The notes below the pieces were generated by a model. It saw only the letters and a program-made list of their open reading frames with translations. It was not told the origin of the DNA and did no database searches. Below, piece by piece: positions 23,489 to 35,721 of a stretch of 64,000 nucleotides of DNA. The first letter of the stretch is position 1, and each line of letters opens with the position of its first letter. The stretch covers positions 310,001 to 374,000 of the forward strand of contig JAMXBD010000427.1 in the NCBI GenBank assembly GCA_024138025.1, written 5' to 3'. This DNA comes from Combretum micranthum (Eukaryota > Streptophyta > Magnoliopsida > Myrtales > Combretaceae). A program made the translations under genes and the position numbers.

Positions 23489-23775
23489 GTAATTATTTAT
23501 GTTAGAATGGCATAGTGTTACATGTTGATGGTAATTACAGATGGATAAGGTGTAGAAAGTAAGAGGGAGGTTGTTTTTTAATTTAATTTGATCTAACAAT
23601 TGAGTTTTATATTAGAATTGTGTTTACACGCCTTGGACTAATGCTATTATTTTTGCATGAACACCATATGTGTGAATTGAGCAAACAAAGTGAGAAAAAT
23701 GGAAAGTGGATAGTGAAAAGGGCAAGAGACTTGTGGGATTTAGAGTTAGAATTGGTGGGCAAGATGAAAAGCTCA
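23489..23775. other. Intergenic DNA, no gene
   Basis: Continues the pre-insertion locus to the right of the solo LTR. Nothing recognisable. Confidence 0.5.
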
Positions 23776-25211
23776 TGTAGTTCCCTGAATTTTAGATAAC
23801 CTAAATATGATAATTAATAAATTATAACATAGAATCTTGAAGAACTTCGAGAAAAAGTCATAAAGACCACTCCCGATTTTTCGCGATTTAATAACATTAA
23901 AGTATAAACAAATTCTGTTATAATTAGAAATATTTGAATCCTTATAGATAAAATTTTGAGGCACAAAATATAACTTCCATAATCATAACTAATTAATAAT
24001 CAAGATGAATAAATTTCTAGGCAATAAAAGACAATCTTTCGCAACACAAGTCAAAAATTCTACAAGTGATTATAAATAGCCTTAGATTACACATGTAAGA
24101 AGAAACAATTAATTTTAAAAGCCTATTGGTTAGAAAACGATAATTTAGAAAAGGATCACTAAAGTTCAAAAATATATGATAAGATTAAAAGAAAATCAAT
24201 ATTTATTAATCTAGACCTTAGATAAAATATATATATATATATATGCATATACAAGATATATACTAAAGAAATATTTTCAAAAAGAATATAGCAATATGAT
24301 TAACATATAAACATGATGGTAAATTAGAATCCTAAATATATGATAGATATTGGATTTAAGACCCAATTAGACCTCAATTAGAAACTTTAGAGTATTGTGA
24401 ACCTATTTATGATCTAAAAACCTTAAGAATCTAAATAAATAAATGCATTAAAAAGACACCAAAGATAGATTTTGTAATCCAAGTCAAGAATCAAGAATAA
24501 AGTGTATATATATTATATATAAATAAATAAATGGCTTTAAATTTTAAATGCACTAAAAAGCTAATAATTCATGGTATGTGTATAATAAGAATAACCTATT
24601 AAAGATAAAACATTAGGGATATAAATACTCAATGAAGAGCTATATACGAGCCTATAATTAATAATCTAGACTTCAAATAAAAATTTTAGACCACACCATA
24701 ATTTTAGTTAGAAAGTTTAGAGTCCATAGATATCAATTTTATATTTTGACCTTGTAGGCCCCAAAACCTTAATAGCATAAATTTTAAACTTAAAATTTGA
24801 AGGCAACCATACTATAGAAATATTTTGGGACCTAAATTAAATTTTTTAGAATAAAATTTTTACGTAACTGATATTAATATACGTGTAGGGGATAGTTTTT
24901 GATGTAATTAGTTAGATATTTAAATTTTTTACTATTCTTACCAATTTGTAGATACAAGTTACGGTGAAATGAAGGTCCAAGTTGTTGTTTTGAAAGTGTT
25001 ACAGCTCCCACCTGCAGGAATTAAGTTAGGTAAAACTAAAAGCCTAAAAATTGAACAAAATGAACCAATGAGGTTGCTCCAACAAGTCCTTAATTATTGG
25101 ACAAGCTGCCCTCCTCTCCCCTTCTTTCACCGTTGCAGCCCTCAATAGCAACAAATTAGGCCAATTTAAAATTAAACAAATTTAACACTTTAAGAACAAG
25201 TTACCTACCTC

Positions 25212-25219
25212 TATAAATA
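25212..25219 (+). promoter_or_regulatory. TATA box of LTR Y1
   Basis: TATAAATA in CTCTATAAATAGGTG, conserved at the same place in Y2 (28159-28166). Confidence 0.65.
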
Positions 25220-25526
25220 GGTGATTAAGTCAACATGGGAGATTAAAATTTTACCACAACCACCAGCCCACTCTCCTTCCCTTGCTGCACGTGAAACCCC
25301 ACACACACACACACTCACATTCCACAAATTCAAATTTCCCTCCTTTGTATCCTCTAGTCTTCATTTAGCATTCCAACAAACTAAGGATTACACAACCAAA
25401 GCTTCAACTACCATTATAGGAAGCCACCAATCATTCCACCATTTAGAAAACAAGGGTAAGAATTTATAAAGTTAGTTATTTATTTCATGAAATATAGTAG
25501 ACTTACTAATTTGCTAAAATATGTAG

Positions 25527-25580
25527 GTCTTAATCAAAATAGAAAGGAGGAATTGCCATCTACACTTCTAAGCTTTCAAG
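25527..25580 (+). other. Putative 54-nt leader mini-exon in LTR Y1
   Basis: Preceded by ATATGTAG and followed by GTAAGG; the upstream donor is GTAAGA at 25456. Confidence 0.55.
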
Positions 25581-26621
25581 GTAAGGTCTACACCTTCGAC
25601 TTATTTCCTCATTCTAAATTAAGAAAATGAATGACAACCATTGCCATAGACATAATATTAGAATCCTCCATAGAGTTATATGGATGAAATGATGTAGGAT
25701 GATTATTTTAAATGAATTAGAATAAAGAGAAACTTTGAAGAAAATTAGTCTAGGCATTAGAAAACCCTAGAATTAAACTTTGATGTTACTACAAGACTAT
25801 TGTCTGGAAAACCCTAGCTCATAACCTTATAAATTAGTAGACACATTATAATTATCATCTAAATAAATAAAAGTAGCCAATATATTACCTATGAGAAGTC
25901 TTGAACTTAAGACTCATAATAGAAATTTACTAAAAATGTAGACAAGGAATTTAAATGGATTAGAAACAATCTTAAGAAATATATTATAAACCAAATATAC
26001 AACAATTACTTTGATGAACTTAAAGATAATGTAGTAATGATCATTAGTAATTTAGATGGAACTCCTTAATTCTAATTAAGAATTCATCTTACATAAGGTT
26101 GAAAGACAAATAACCAATAATAGAAAATATTGATATTATTAAACACATTAATGGGTAAAATAAATTAAAGTTCAAGTAAAATTCTTTGCCATTAGCAGAA
26201 GCTTAGAAAGACTAAGAAAAATAAATAAGACTTAAGAAAGTCTTACACTAATTATAGAAAACTATTTACAAACAAATAAATTTAATAACTAGCATACTAC
26301 AGGTAAAATGAGCTTTTTAGCACCTATTTATACATAAAAATGTAAGTTAAAGTAAGTAATATAAGTATACTTAAAGATTTTATACTAAAAACATGAATTT
26401 AGAACTAATTAGATCACTTTTAGTAGAGAAAGTGTATTCATACGAATTTTATAAAAATATAGAATATTTCATAAGTCTTTAAACAATTAACTATAAACTA
26501 CCTTTAGAATTGATAGAAATGACTTCACCTAGGGTAAAACTAATATAGGACACTTAGATACTCATTAAGAATTATTTACAAAGTCAATTATATAATTTAT
26601 GGAACTTCATTCATCTAATAG

Positions 26622-26683
26622 GTGAATCTGAATCAAATTTAGACCTCTCGAAAGATTACTACGATTGAAAGCACCATGAGCAG
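26622..26683 (+). other. Putative 62-nt leader exon in LTR Y1
   Basis: Acceptor CTAATAG before it; it contains GATTACTACGATTG and ends GAGCAG before the strong donor GTGAGT. Same length in Y2 (29575-29636), and 61 nt in Y4 (63451-63511, minus). Confidence 0.55.
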
Positions 26684-27692
26684 GTGAGTAACTCTGATCT
26701 ATTACATTGTTTGTGTCTGTAACATTAGTAGCATCTAAAGTGATATATGAAAATGATTGTATGAAGCATGGGGGGATGGGAATTATTCTTGTCTGAGTGG
26801 TGGATGAATTGAGTTCTAAATTGTGATTATTAAAAGTGATAACAAGATTTGTGTGGAAATTTGTTGAAGCATGTTGAATATTGTATGTAAACTGTTTGGT
26901 CATTTTATAATCAATTGATAATTGACAGGCTTATAACTTAAAGGATCATGCATTGCATAACTTGCATATACTGCATAAAAAAGTGTGACAGCCTGCTCGT
27001 ATTAGTATTTCGGATCTCGATTAATGCTTGGTTTTTCTAGATGTAGATTTCCTAGTTCTTCCAAGATTATCCTTGTTTTGTTCGGTTCCACGAGAACTAC
27101 TTAGCAAAAGAAGGAACGCAGCCCGTGGTATCGGCTTGAAATGACTAATACTTAATGGAGTCTCTTTGTTCCGAAAGGAAATTGAGTGAAGAAAATATAT
27201 CTAATGAAGTGATAAATAAAGTAAGTACTGCTATTCCTATGGTTCTTTGTTTCTCCCGGGCGGGTGGGTCATAAGGATGTGATCCTTGACTAGGTTCCTT
27301 CAACCCTAATGTGAGGGCGTAAATCTACATCCTGTTTGGATTCCGGTTCTCCAAACTTGTAATTGAGCATATGTTTGATTGATACATTACACTTACTTGA
27401 TAATAAACTTATTTGTTATTGCTTGATGTGTGGTTTGGGTCAGGTTATCTCACTGAGCCGTGGTTTCGCTTACCTCCCAATAGTTTTTGTGCAGGGCTAA
27501 TGCTTACTGGGAATGGGCTAGGAATGTGTGAGGAGTGATTTCCCTATTAGACTTTCATGGAATTAGAAAGATAGATTGCAATAAACTTAGAATGCAAATT
27601 TGATAAATTGATAAGCATGTAAGATTTTGCATTTTATAGGTTGAAACCCAATTTTTATTATCTGGTAGAGGATACCGATTTTCTTGCGATCT

Positions 27693-30600
27693 TAACTTAA
27701 AATTTGAAGTCAACCATATTGTAGAAATATTTTGGGACCTAAATTAAAATTTTTAGAATAAAATTTTTACGTAACTAATATTAAAATACGCGTAGGGGAT
27801 AGTTTTTGACGTAATTAGTTAGATATTTACATTTTTTACTATTTTTTACCAATTTATAGATACAAGTTATGATGAAATGAAGGTCCAAGTTGCTGTTTTG
27901 GAAATATTACAGCTCCCACCTGCAGCAAGTCAAGGTTAGTTGAAATAAAAGGCTAGAAACTTGCACAAATTGACCAATTAAATTGCTCCAACCATGACCT
28001 AATTGTTACACTTATAACACTTACAAATCAGCAAAATGGACTTAGACAAGCTGCCCTCCTCTCCCTCTCGAATCGTGACAGCCCCTGCCCCCAGAAAATT
28101 AACAAAAAAAAAAATTAACTAAATTAATTCAACTCTTACTCTACAAGTTACCTACCTCTATAAATAGGTGATTAAGTCAACATGGGAAATTAAAATTCCA
28201 ACTACCAGCCCACTCTCCCTCCTTGCTGCACCGAAACTGCACACACACGCACTCACATTCGACAAATTCAAATTTCCCTCCTTTATATCCTCTAGTCTTC
28301 ACTTAACATTCCAACAAACTAAAGATCAACCAACCAAAGCTCCAACCACCATTATAGGAAGCCATTGATCATTCTACCATTTAGAAGACAATCGTAAGAA
28401 TTTATAAAGTTAGTTATTTATTTCATAGAATATAGTAGACTTACTAAATTGCTAAAATATGTAGGTCTTAATCAAAATAGAAAGGATGAATTGCCATCTA
28501 CACTCCTAGGCTATCAAGGTAAGGTCTACACCTTTAATTTATTTCCTCATTCTAAATTAAGGAAATGAATGACACCCATTGCCATAGACATATTTTTAGA
28601 AGCCTCCATAGAGTTATATTGATGGTAAAGTAAGTAGAAATGATGTAGGATAATTATTTTAAATGAATTAGAATAGAGAGAGACCTTGAAGAAAATTAGT
28701 CTAGGCATTAGAAAACCCAAGAATTAAACTTTGAAGTTACTACAAGACTATTGTCTTGAAAAACCCTAGCTCATAACCTGATAAATTAGTAGACACAATA
28801 TATTTGTCATCTAAAACAATTAGAACTAGCCAATATGCTACCTATGAGAAGTCTTGAACTTAAGACTCGTAATAGAAATTTATTAAAATGTAGACAAGGA
28901 ATTTAAATGGATTAGAGACAACTTTAAGAAATATACTAAAAAAAAAAAAAAAACCGAATACACAACAATTAATTTGACGAACATAAAAATAATGTAGTAA
29001 TGGTCATTAGTGATCTTGATGGAATTCCTTAACTCTAAATAAGAATTTATCTTACATAAGGTTGAAAGACAAAATAACCAATAATAAAAAAAATATTGAT
29101 ATCATTAAACACATTAATGGGTAAAATAAATTAAAGTTCATTGCCATTAGTAAAAGCTTAAGAAGACTAAGAAATAAAAATAAGACCTGAGAAAATCTTA
29201 CACTAATTATAGAAAACCATTTGCAAACAAATAAATTTAGTAACTAGAATACTATAGGTAAAATGAGCTTTTTAATACTTATTTATACATAAAAATGTAA
29301 GATAAGATAATTAATATAAGTATACTTTAAGATTTTGTACTAAAAACATGAATTTAGAACTAATTAGGTCACTTTTAGTAGAGAAAGTGTATTCATACTA
29401 ATTTTATAAAAATATAGAATATTTCATAAGTCTTTTAAATTAAATATAGACTACCTTTAGAATTGATAGAAATGACTTTACTTAGGATAAAACTAATATA
29501 GGACACTTAGACACTCATTAAGAATTGTTTACAAAGTCAATTATCTAATTTATGGGACTTCATTAATGTAATAGGTGAATCTGAATCAAATTTAGACTTC
29601 CCGGAAGATTACTACGATTGAAAGCATCATGAGCAGGTGAGTAACTCTGATCTATTACATTGTTTGTGTTTGTAACATTAGTAGCATCTAAAGTTATATA
29701 TGAAAATGATTGTATAAAGCATGTGGGGATGGGAATTATCCTTGTTTGAGTGGTGGATGAATTGAGTGCTAAATTGTGACTATTAAAAGTGATAACAAGA
29801 TTTGTGAGAAAATTTGTTGAAGCATGTTGAGTATTGTCTGTAAACGGTTTGGTCATTTTATAATCAATTTATAACTGATAGGCTTATCACTTAAAGAATC
29901 ATACATTGCATAACTTGCACAAATATTGCATAAAGGTGTGACAGCTTGCTACGTGTTAGTATTCCGGATCTCGGTTAATGTTTGGTTTTTCTAGATGTAA
30001 ATTTCCTAGTTCTTCCAAAATTATCTCTGTTTTGTTCGGTTCCATGGGAACTACTTGGCAAAAGAAGGAACGCCGCCCATGGTATCAGCTTGAAATAACT
30101 AATACTTAATGGAGTCTCTTTATTCATAAAGGAAATTGAGTGAAGAAACTATAATCATAAAGAAAAGAATAAAGTGAGAATTATTATTCCTATGGTTCTT
30201 TGTTTCTCCTGAGTAAGTGGGTCATAAGGATATGATCCTTGACTAGGTTCCTTCAACCCTAATGTGAGGGCGCAAATCTACATCCTGTTTGGATTCCGGT
30301 TGTCCAAACTTGTAATTGTACATATGCTTGAATGTTGCATTACACTTGTTTGATAAATTACTTGTTTGTTGTGCTTGATGTGTAATATATGATGGTTATT
30401 CACTGAGCTGTAAAAATGCTCATACTCCAATAGATTTTTCAGGGTCATTCTCAAACCGTGGCTAGTATCATCTCGAAGGTTAGAACGGGTAAGGAAGCCA
30501 CATTAGCAAGTTATGGAAGTAGTTAATGAAGATTTACATCTCTTGTATTAGTAAACTTACATCTATCTTACGTTCCTAGTTATAAGTTGATAAAACAGTT

Positions 30601-30797
30601 TGTAATAGTTTATACAGACTTTATATGGAGTTTATTATATCTGTTTTGTATATTTTATGTATGTACATCATTTCTTATCAAGCAACTTAAAAGATCCTGT
30701 TTTTATCTCACATCTCTTACAGTAACTAGTTGTATTGTATAGAAATCAATATTATATACAATATTGTACAACTAGGGTACCCTCGAGGGCGTGACAA
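27693..30797 (+). mobile_element. Del/Tekay-like LTR of family Y, copy Y2 (5'-truncated tandem duplicate)
   Basis: Resumes inside U3 at a position equivalent to about 24793, repeats the promoter and leader, and ends with the true terminus GGGTACCCTCGAGGGCGTGACA-like block at 30797. Y1 and Y2 are similar by eye over nearly 3 kb. TATA box at 28159, exon 2 at 28465-28518, exon 3 at 29575-29636, acceptor at 30442. It abuts CRM-like pol sequence at 30798, so the Y element was inserted into element D. Confidence 0.7.
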
Positions 30798-30906
30798 ATC
30801 TCCTATAAAAACTAGCCAAACCATAAAAACTTCTAACCTCACTAACAGTGGTAGGTCTAGGCCATTCTTTAATAGCCTTAACCTTCTCTTCATCAACTTG
30901 TATTCC
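30798..30906 (-). pseudogene. RT/connection fragment of CRM-like element D
   Basis: The minus strand encodes [16 protein letters not shown], then EVRSFYGLASFYRRF, immediately downstream of the RT YFDDI region in this family. It is the continuation of the RT that resumes at 41668, separated by the Sirevirus insertion. Its left side is cut by LTR Y2. Confidence 0.8.
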
Positions 30907-32545
30907 TAGATATGCAAACAAGAGGGGAGGGTTGAATTGCTTGCTTTTAAAAATTTTTTAAAACACTTAACAAATTAAAAACTTTGGAAACTTCTATTAA
31001 CAAATAATTTAAAGAATCAGATTATAACTTAGATAAATATTGTTACTTTGTAGAACTTAATAAGAAAATGATTTGAACAACAATATAAACAATTATAACC
31101 AATAAAAAATTGCAGAGTAGTAAAGTGTAGAAAATTAAATGAGCCCAGAAATTTATAGAGGTTCCTCCTTGCGAGTACGTCCTCTCTTCCAGCTCCACTG
31201 CTGGGGATCCGGTTTCCAACCGGGTCGATCCACTAATCCAATTAATCAAAAAGAGATTACAAACACCAATCGAATCTTGTTCTGTCTCACAAGCCTATAT
31301 CTATTGGCTAAACACAGACTACAAGATTATTTGTAATCCTCTCAACAACTCTCAATACACTCAATACAAGAGTAGAGAATCTTCAATCAAGAGTTACAAT
31401 AGACACTCTAAGTATTTGAGCACAAGAACACAGAAGAAAGTAAGTTTTGAGCTTTGCACAAAATGTCTGACTAGTATTTGACTAGTGTCTGACGGAACGT
31501 CTGTTGAAGTAGAAGTATAATATTGAAAGTAAAATTTCAGCTCGTGTAATTCTGGGTTTTTTCAATCTCGTATCTTCTGTTCTTGTTTTCCTGAAACATT
31601 ATACATATATATATATAAATATCCTGGTCTTTTTCCTTCAGTTCAACGGACTTCAACAACTTATCTTTATCCAACAAACAAAATTTGCGTTGGAGCTGAT
31701 TTAAAATTCAAAATAATTTGAAGAACTGAGTATATTGATATCCCGTAATATCCTCAAAACACAGCTTCTGGTTGAAAAAGATACGAGGAGAGAGATAGAT
31801 AGAATAGAGATTATCTCATATTTTGAAAACCAAATCTGGAGAGAAATTCCGCATAAGGTGCTTTGCTGGAATATTTTCCTGATACTGTGGAATAAAATCT
31901 TGAACAACAAGATGAGTTGTTTGCTGTAACTAAAAAGATATCACACAATTCGAAAAGATCCATATCCTTACCGATTTAGAACAGATTTGAAATTTATTCA
32001 AATCTTCCCACAAAATCCGAGATTTAGATATGTACCTTATCTAGAGAATTTTTAACAACAATCTTCAGCTTGATACAATTCACGTGATATGAAGAAGTTA
32101 GAAGAAATCATTGCACGTCCTAAACAGCAAGCTACTTGAAGAAGATGAACAGTAAAAAATAAACATCTTGAAAGTTCAAAATCCTCATGAGATTTAAATC
32201 CTCCTTGTGGAACGTATTAGATATACTCTTTAATATCTAATAAAGGAGTTAGGCCTTCAATCAATTACTTATGCGAAAAATCAATCCAATAAATCCGATT
32301 TAGAAAAACCTGATCTGAACGTGACAGCTTCTTTATACTGTCTGATGAAGAACCAGAAAATCTAACCTTCGTCTGATATATTAATATTTCACCCTTGAAT
32401 TTTCTTAGTGCCTGATGTTTAAAAGATCAGAACCTTATTGTCTGACTTACTGTCTGATAATCTGCACACTGCACACTTAATAAATCTTATTATATTTTAT
32501 TCTTCTTTAGTTATCATCAAAATAAAATAAAGAGAACCTAACATT
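30907..32545 (-). mobile_element. 3' LTR of the Sirevirus
   Basis: On the plus strand it runs from about CCTAGATATGCAAAC to GAGAACCTAACA. Compared with the 5' LTR its outer terminus lacks about the last 7-10 nt, including the TGTTGG end, so the outer junction is eroded. A minus-strand TATA-like segment lies near 31600-31622. GTCTGAC copies are at 31465, 31487 and 32440 (plus strand). Confidence 0.88.
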
Positions 32546-32560
32546 CTCCCCCTTTTTGAT
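32546..32560 (-). promoter_or_regulatory. Polypurine tract of the Sirevirus, with additional copies
   Basis: Minus strand CAAAAAGGGGGAGAA touching the LTR. Similar tracts recur at 32655-32669 and 32682-32692. Multiple PPT-like tracts are a described trait of Sireviruses. Confidence 0.8.
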
Positions 32561-32831
32561 GATAACAAAACCTTTGAAAAATTTTGTAATTCAATTAAAA
32601 CATTCCATGTAACCATAAATCAAACATTCCATTAAAAAAAATTATCAAAACATCATCTCCCCCTTTTTGTTATCAACAAATAAACTCCCCCTGAGCAGAT
32701 GCTAAGAATATAACAAGAAAACATCATATGCATTAATAAAACCACAAACTGAAGTTCAAATACACACAAAGAGCAGTAAAAAAATTCAGTTCAAAAACTA
32801 AAAACTTATCAACGAAAACTAAAACAAAACA

Positions 32832-34985
32832 TTAAGAGTCTTCATGTTTCTTGGCAGGCTTATCCTTATCAGCATCTTTTGATGTAGATTTTGAACCAGA
32901 TTTTTTCTTTGAAGAGACTGCGCAAAGCTTGACAGCAGACCTTTTAATCCTTGAATGAGTCACCTTAGGAGGAATTCCTGTTGGTACATAAGAATCAGCA
33001 ATCCTTTTTAAAGCAGAAGAAAGATCCTCTTTGGGAGGTTGCTGAGGTGGATCTTGTACAGGTTGAACAGGAGGTTGAAAGCTTTGAGATGGTGTAGATT
33101 GAGCATATTGAGCAATAATCTTGGATAAATCCAAGGGCCTGTAAAGAATGATGCTCAGGCATGGTGAAGGATCATGTGGAGTCTGAGAGATATCCTGTGT
33201 AGGAGATATAGAGGATTCAACTAATGGTTCAGGTTCAGACATTTTTGGAGAGGATGGAAGAGTCTGTTCACCATGAGATTGAGGAGAACTAGGTTGGACA
33301 GACTCAACAGGAATTTGTTTAGATGCAGCAGCAGGAGTTGGTGATTGGGAAAGCAGCTGAGAGAGCAACTCTTTCATTGCTGCAAGATCATTTTCCATCT
33401 TATTAATCCTCTCAACATCCTTACTAGTGGAAGCCTCAGGATCTACTGTCTGATGGTGAACAGGAGTGTCAGATGAATCAGACTCAGTGTCTGATGCTCT
33501 TTGAGAATGTCCTTCTTTAATTTCTACTCCTTTTAGACCAGACAGTGGATCACTTTTCTTCTTCTTCCTTACTTCCTGAGGTGCCTTCCCTTTTCTTTTC
33601 TTGTCAGATTTTCCAACATTTTTGTCTGACCTAACATCTGAAACAGCTTTGGGTCTATATCAACAAATACTCCCCTTTTGAACTTCATCCAAGATGGCAA
33701 CTCCCTTGTAGTGTGTCTAGGATCAAAATACACTGCCATATCATTGGAAACCACACTTTTTCTTGGAAATAGATTCCCATGTGATGCAGTGTGTGTGCAT
33801 CTACCTTTTTTAGCTCAAAACGATGGACAGACCTTTTTGGAAGCTTGAATTTTTTTCATTTAGCACTTATTATCAAATGTCCAAAAGGTTTGCTTTTTGC
33901 ATTTGTCAGAGCATGACACAGAAGTTTCCCAGCAACATCTTTTTTTTTTTTGTCATTCCAAAATTATTTTTGCTTCATCCACCGAAATAGATGTTCTACT
34001 TCCTTGCTTCGGGAAAATACATGAACAAACTATCTTATGCAGTAATCTGACAATCAGTGGAAATTGTAAAATAAAAACATCTCTCAACCTTTGTTTCGAA
34101 ATTATCATTCAACAATTGAACAGCTGTTGTCTTCCAAGTAATGCTAGTTCAACTGAGTCCTCACAATCATCAATCCCAAGAAGTTTATCAGATCTTTGCG
34201 AGTAAAAGTGACATCTTTACCGCAAACCCTAGAACACAATTTGTTCTTCTTTTCAGATTAAGATTTCTATAGAATTCTAGAACAATTTCTCCATAATCAC
34301 AGGTTTTGAGAGTACACAATTTTTTGCATTTTATTTCCTCAAGAAACTCATCAATGTGTAACCCTCTTTCTACAAAGAAGCTTATATCTATGAAATAACA
34401 TTCCCCTATTTTAGAATTTTCTCTCACAGCAGTTCGAGACACTCCAGAACCCTTCTTAAGATAAAGAGATTTCTTTACCTTTTTGCAGGAACCCTAGGTT
34501 CGTCTGACGTACTATCTGACGAAGCAACCTTTGAGGAGTCATCAGTCTGATTCTTGAACGGAATCAGTTTCTTCTTTAGATTGATCTGATGAGGTTCGTT
34601 CAAGAGAGACAGGAGATGAAGTGGATTTGCTAGGGTTAGGGTTTGGATTAGGAACATCTGATTGGGGTTCATCAGATTGTGGAGAATGTGGAGAATCAGT
34701 GTCTGATATCTCCATTGGAGTTAAAGAAGACCTTGCCCGAGAGAAGACAGCAGCAACTCTGGATGATTTTCGTGGAGGCATAATGATGATTTTTGGAGAT
34801 TGATTTGAAGTAGAAAATCGAAGATATTGAGAGAGAGAGATATAAATGAAGACAGTTACCAATGAAGTTTTTATTGGGAAATTCGAAACAGGAAGAGAAA
34901 ACGGTTCCCTCCTTTTTTTTTTTTTAAATAAAACTTTGTCTGAAAAGATTTTCAATAACAACGTCTGACACACTGTCTGACTCAA
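32832..34985 (-). pseudogene. Extra ORF region downstream of pol (Sirevirus envelope-like position), broken
   Basis: Lies between RNase H and the 3' LTR, where many Sireviruses have an additional ORF sometimes called env-like. Pieces in order on the minus strand: 34985-34542 (with an internal start MPPRKSSRVAAVFSRARSS, then Ser/Pro/Asp-rich), 34442-34188, 33754-33569 (AVYFDPRHTTRELPSWMKF) and 33398-32832 (Pro/Gln/Ser-rich, ending Lys-rich SKKKSGSKSTSKDADKDK). Frames change repeatedly. No signal peptide or membrane segment is convincing, so a surface-protein role is not supported by what I see; function unknown. Confidence 0.65.
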
Positions 34986-34998
34986 GAAAAAATTTCAT

Positions 34999-35721
34999 TC
35001 AAGCAAATGGATTACACACTCCAATTTCATTTCTAATAAACTCAAATCTTGTTTTATCCAAAGGTTTAGTAAAAATATCAGCAAATTGAATATCAGTTGG
35101 CACAAATTCAACTTCAATATTACCATTTGAAACGTGATCTCTAATGAAATGATGACGAATTTCAATATGTTTAGATCTCGAATGATGAACCGGATTTTTT
35201 GTTAGATTTATGGCACTAGTATTATCACATTTGATTGGTACTTTTTCAAAACATAAGCCATAATCACTCAACTGTTGTTTGATCCATAAAATTTGAGCAC
35301 AGCAATTTCCAATGGAAACATATTCTGCTTCAGCTGTTGATAGAGCAACAGAGTTTTGTTTCTTGGAAGACCAAGAAACTAACTTATCACCAAGAAATTG
35401 ACAAGTACCGGATGTGCTTTTTCTATCTATTTTACAACCAGCATAATCAGCATCTGAGTATCCAATTAGGTTAAAATTGTTATTTTTTGGATACCATATG
35501 CCCAATTTTGAAGTGTTTGAAAGGTACTTGAAAATTCTTTTAACAGCAGACAAATGTGTTTCTGTTGGAGCACTTTGGAATCTTGCACACAAGCATACAC
35601 TAAATAGAATATCCGGTCGTGAAGCAGTTAAATACAAGAGAGAACCAATCATACCTCTAAAAAGCTTCTCATTTACCTTTTTGCCAGAAATGTCAAGATC
35701 TAACTTTGATGATGAACTCAT
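34999..35721 (-). CDS. RNase H of the Sirevirus (end of pol)
   Basis: An open 240-residue frame. It covers the RT end (LFRGMIGSLLYLTASRPDI) and the copia RNase H: YSDADYAGCKIDRKSTSG, WSSKKQNSVALSTAEAEY, KCDNTSAINLTKNPV and KHIEIRHHFIRDHV. The catalytic carboxylates D (SDADYAG), E (TAEAEY) and D (CDNTSAI) are all present. The enzyme would degrade template RNA during cDNA synthesis. It is separated from the RT core by a frameshifted stretch at 35722-36072. Confidence 0.85.
   Translation of the reverse strand: MSSSSKLDLDISGKKVNEKLFRGMIGSLLYLTASRPDILFSVCLCARFQSAPTETHLSAVKRIFKYLSNTSKLGIWYPKNNNFNLIGYSDADYAGCKIDRKSTSGTCQFLGDKLVSWSSKKQNSVALSTAEAEYVSIGNCCAQILWIKQQLSDYGLCFEKVPIKCDNTSAINLTKNPVHHSRSKHIEIRHHFIRDHVSNGNIEVEFVPTDIQFADIFTKPLDKTRFEFIRNEIGVCNPFA

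Larger units (their letters stand above)
23776..27692 (+). mobile_element. Del/Tekay-like LTR of family Y, copy Y1 (3'-truncated)
   Basis: A plausible start is TGTAGTTCCCTGAATTTTAG, though this boundary is tentative. U3 runs to a TATA box at 25212, then a leader with the conserved splice layout (exon 1 end 25455, exon 2 25527-25580, exon 3 26622-26683, acceptor 27494). It stops at 27692 without the GGGCGTGACA terminus and continues directly into a second copy. No coding region: the minus-strand frame at 26607-26903 is an antisense shadow. Confidence 0.62.

Noticed and set aside
26607..26903. Minus-strand 98-codon frame conserved in a second copy at 29563-29856
   Set aside because: Both lie antisense in the recently duplicated LTRs Y1 and Y2, so conservation is explained by the duplication. 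The frame crosses putative leader exon 3 and has no known domain.
34188..34803. Plus-strand open frames opposite the Sirevirus ORF3 region
   Set aside because: They are complements of the sense-strand coding region and show no independent motif.
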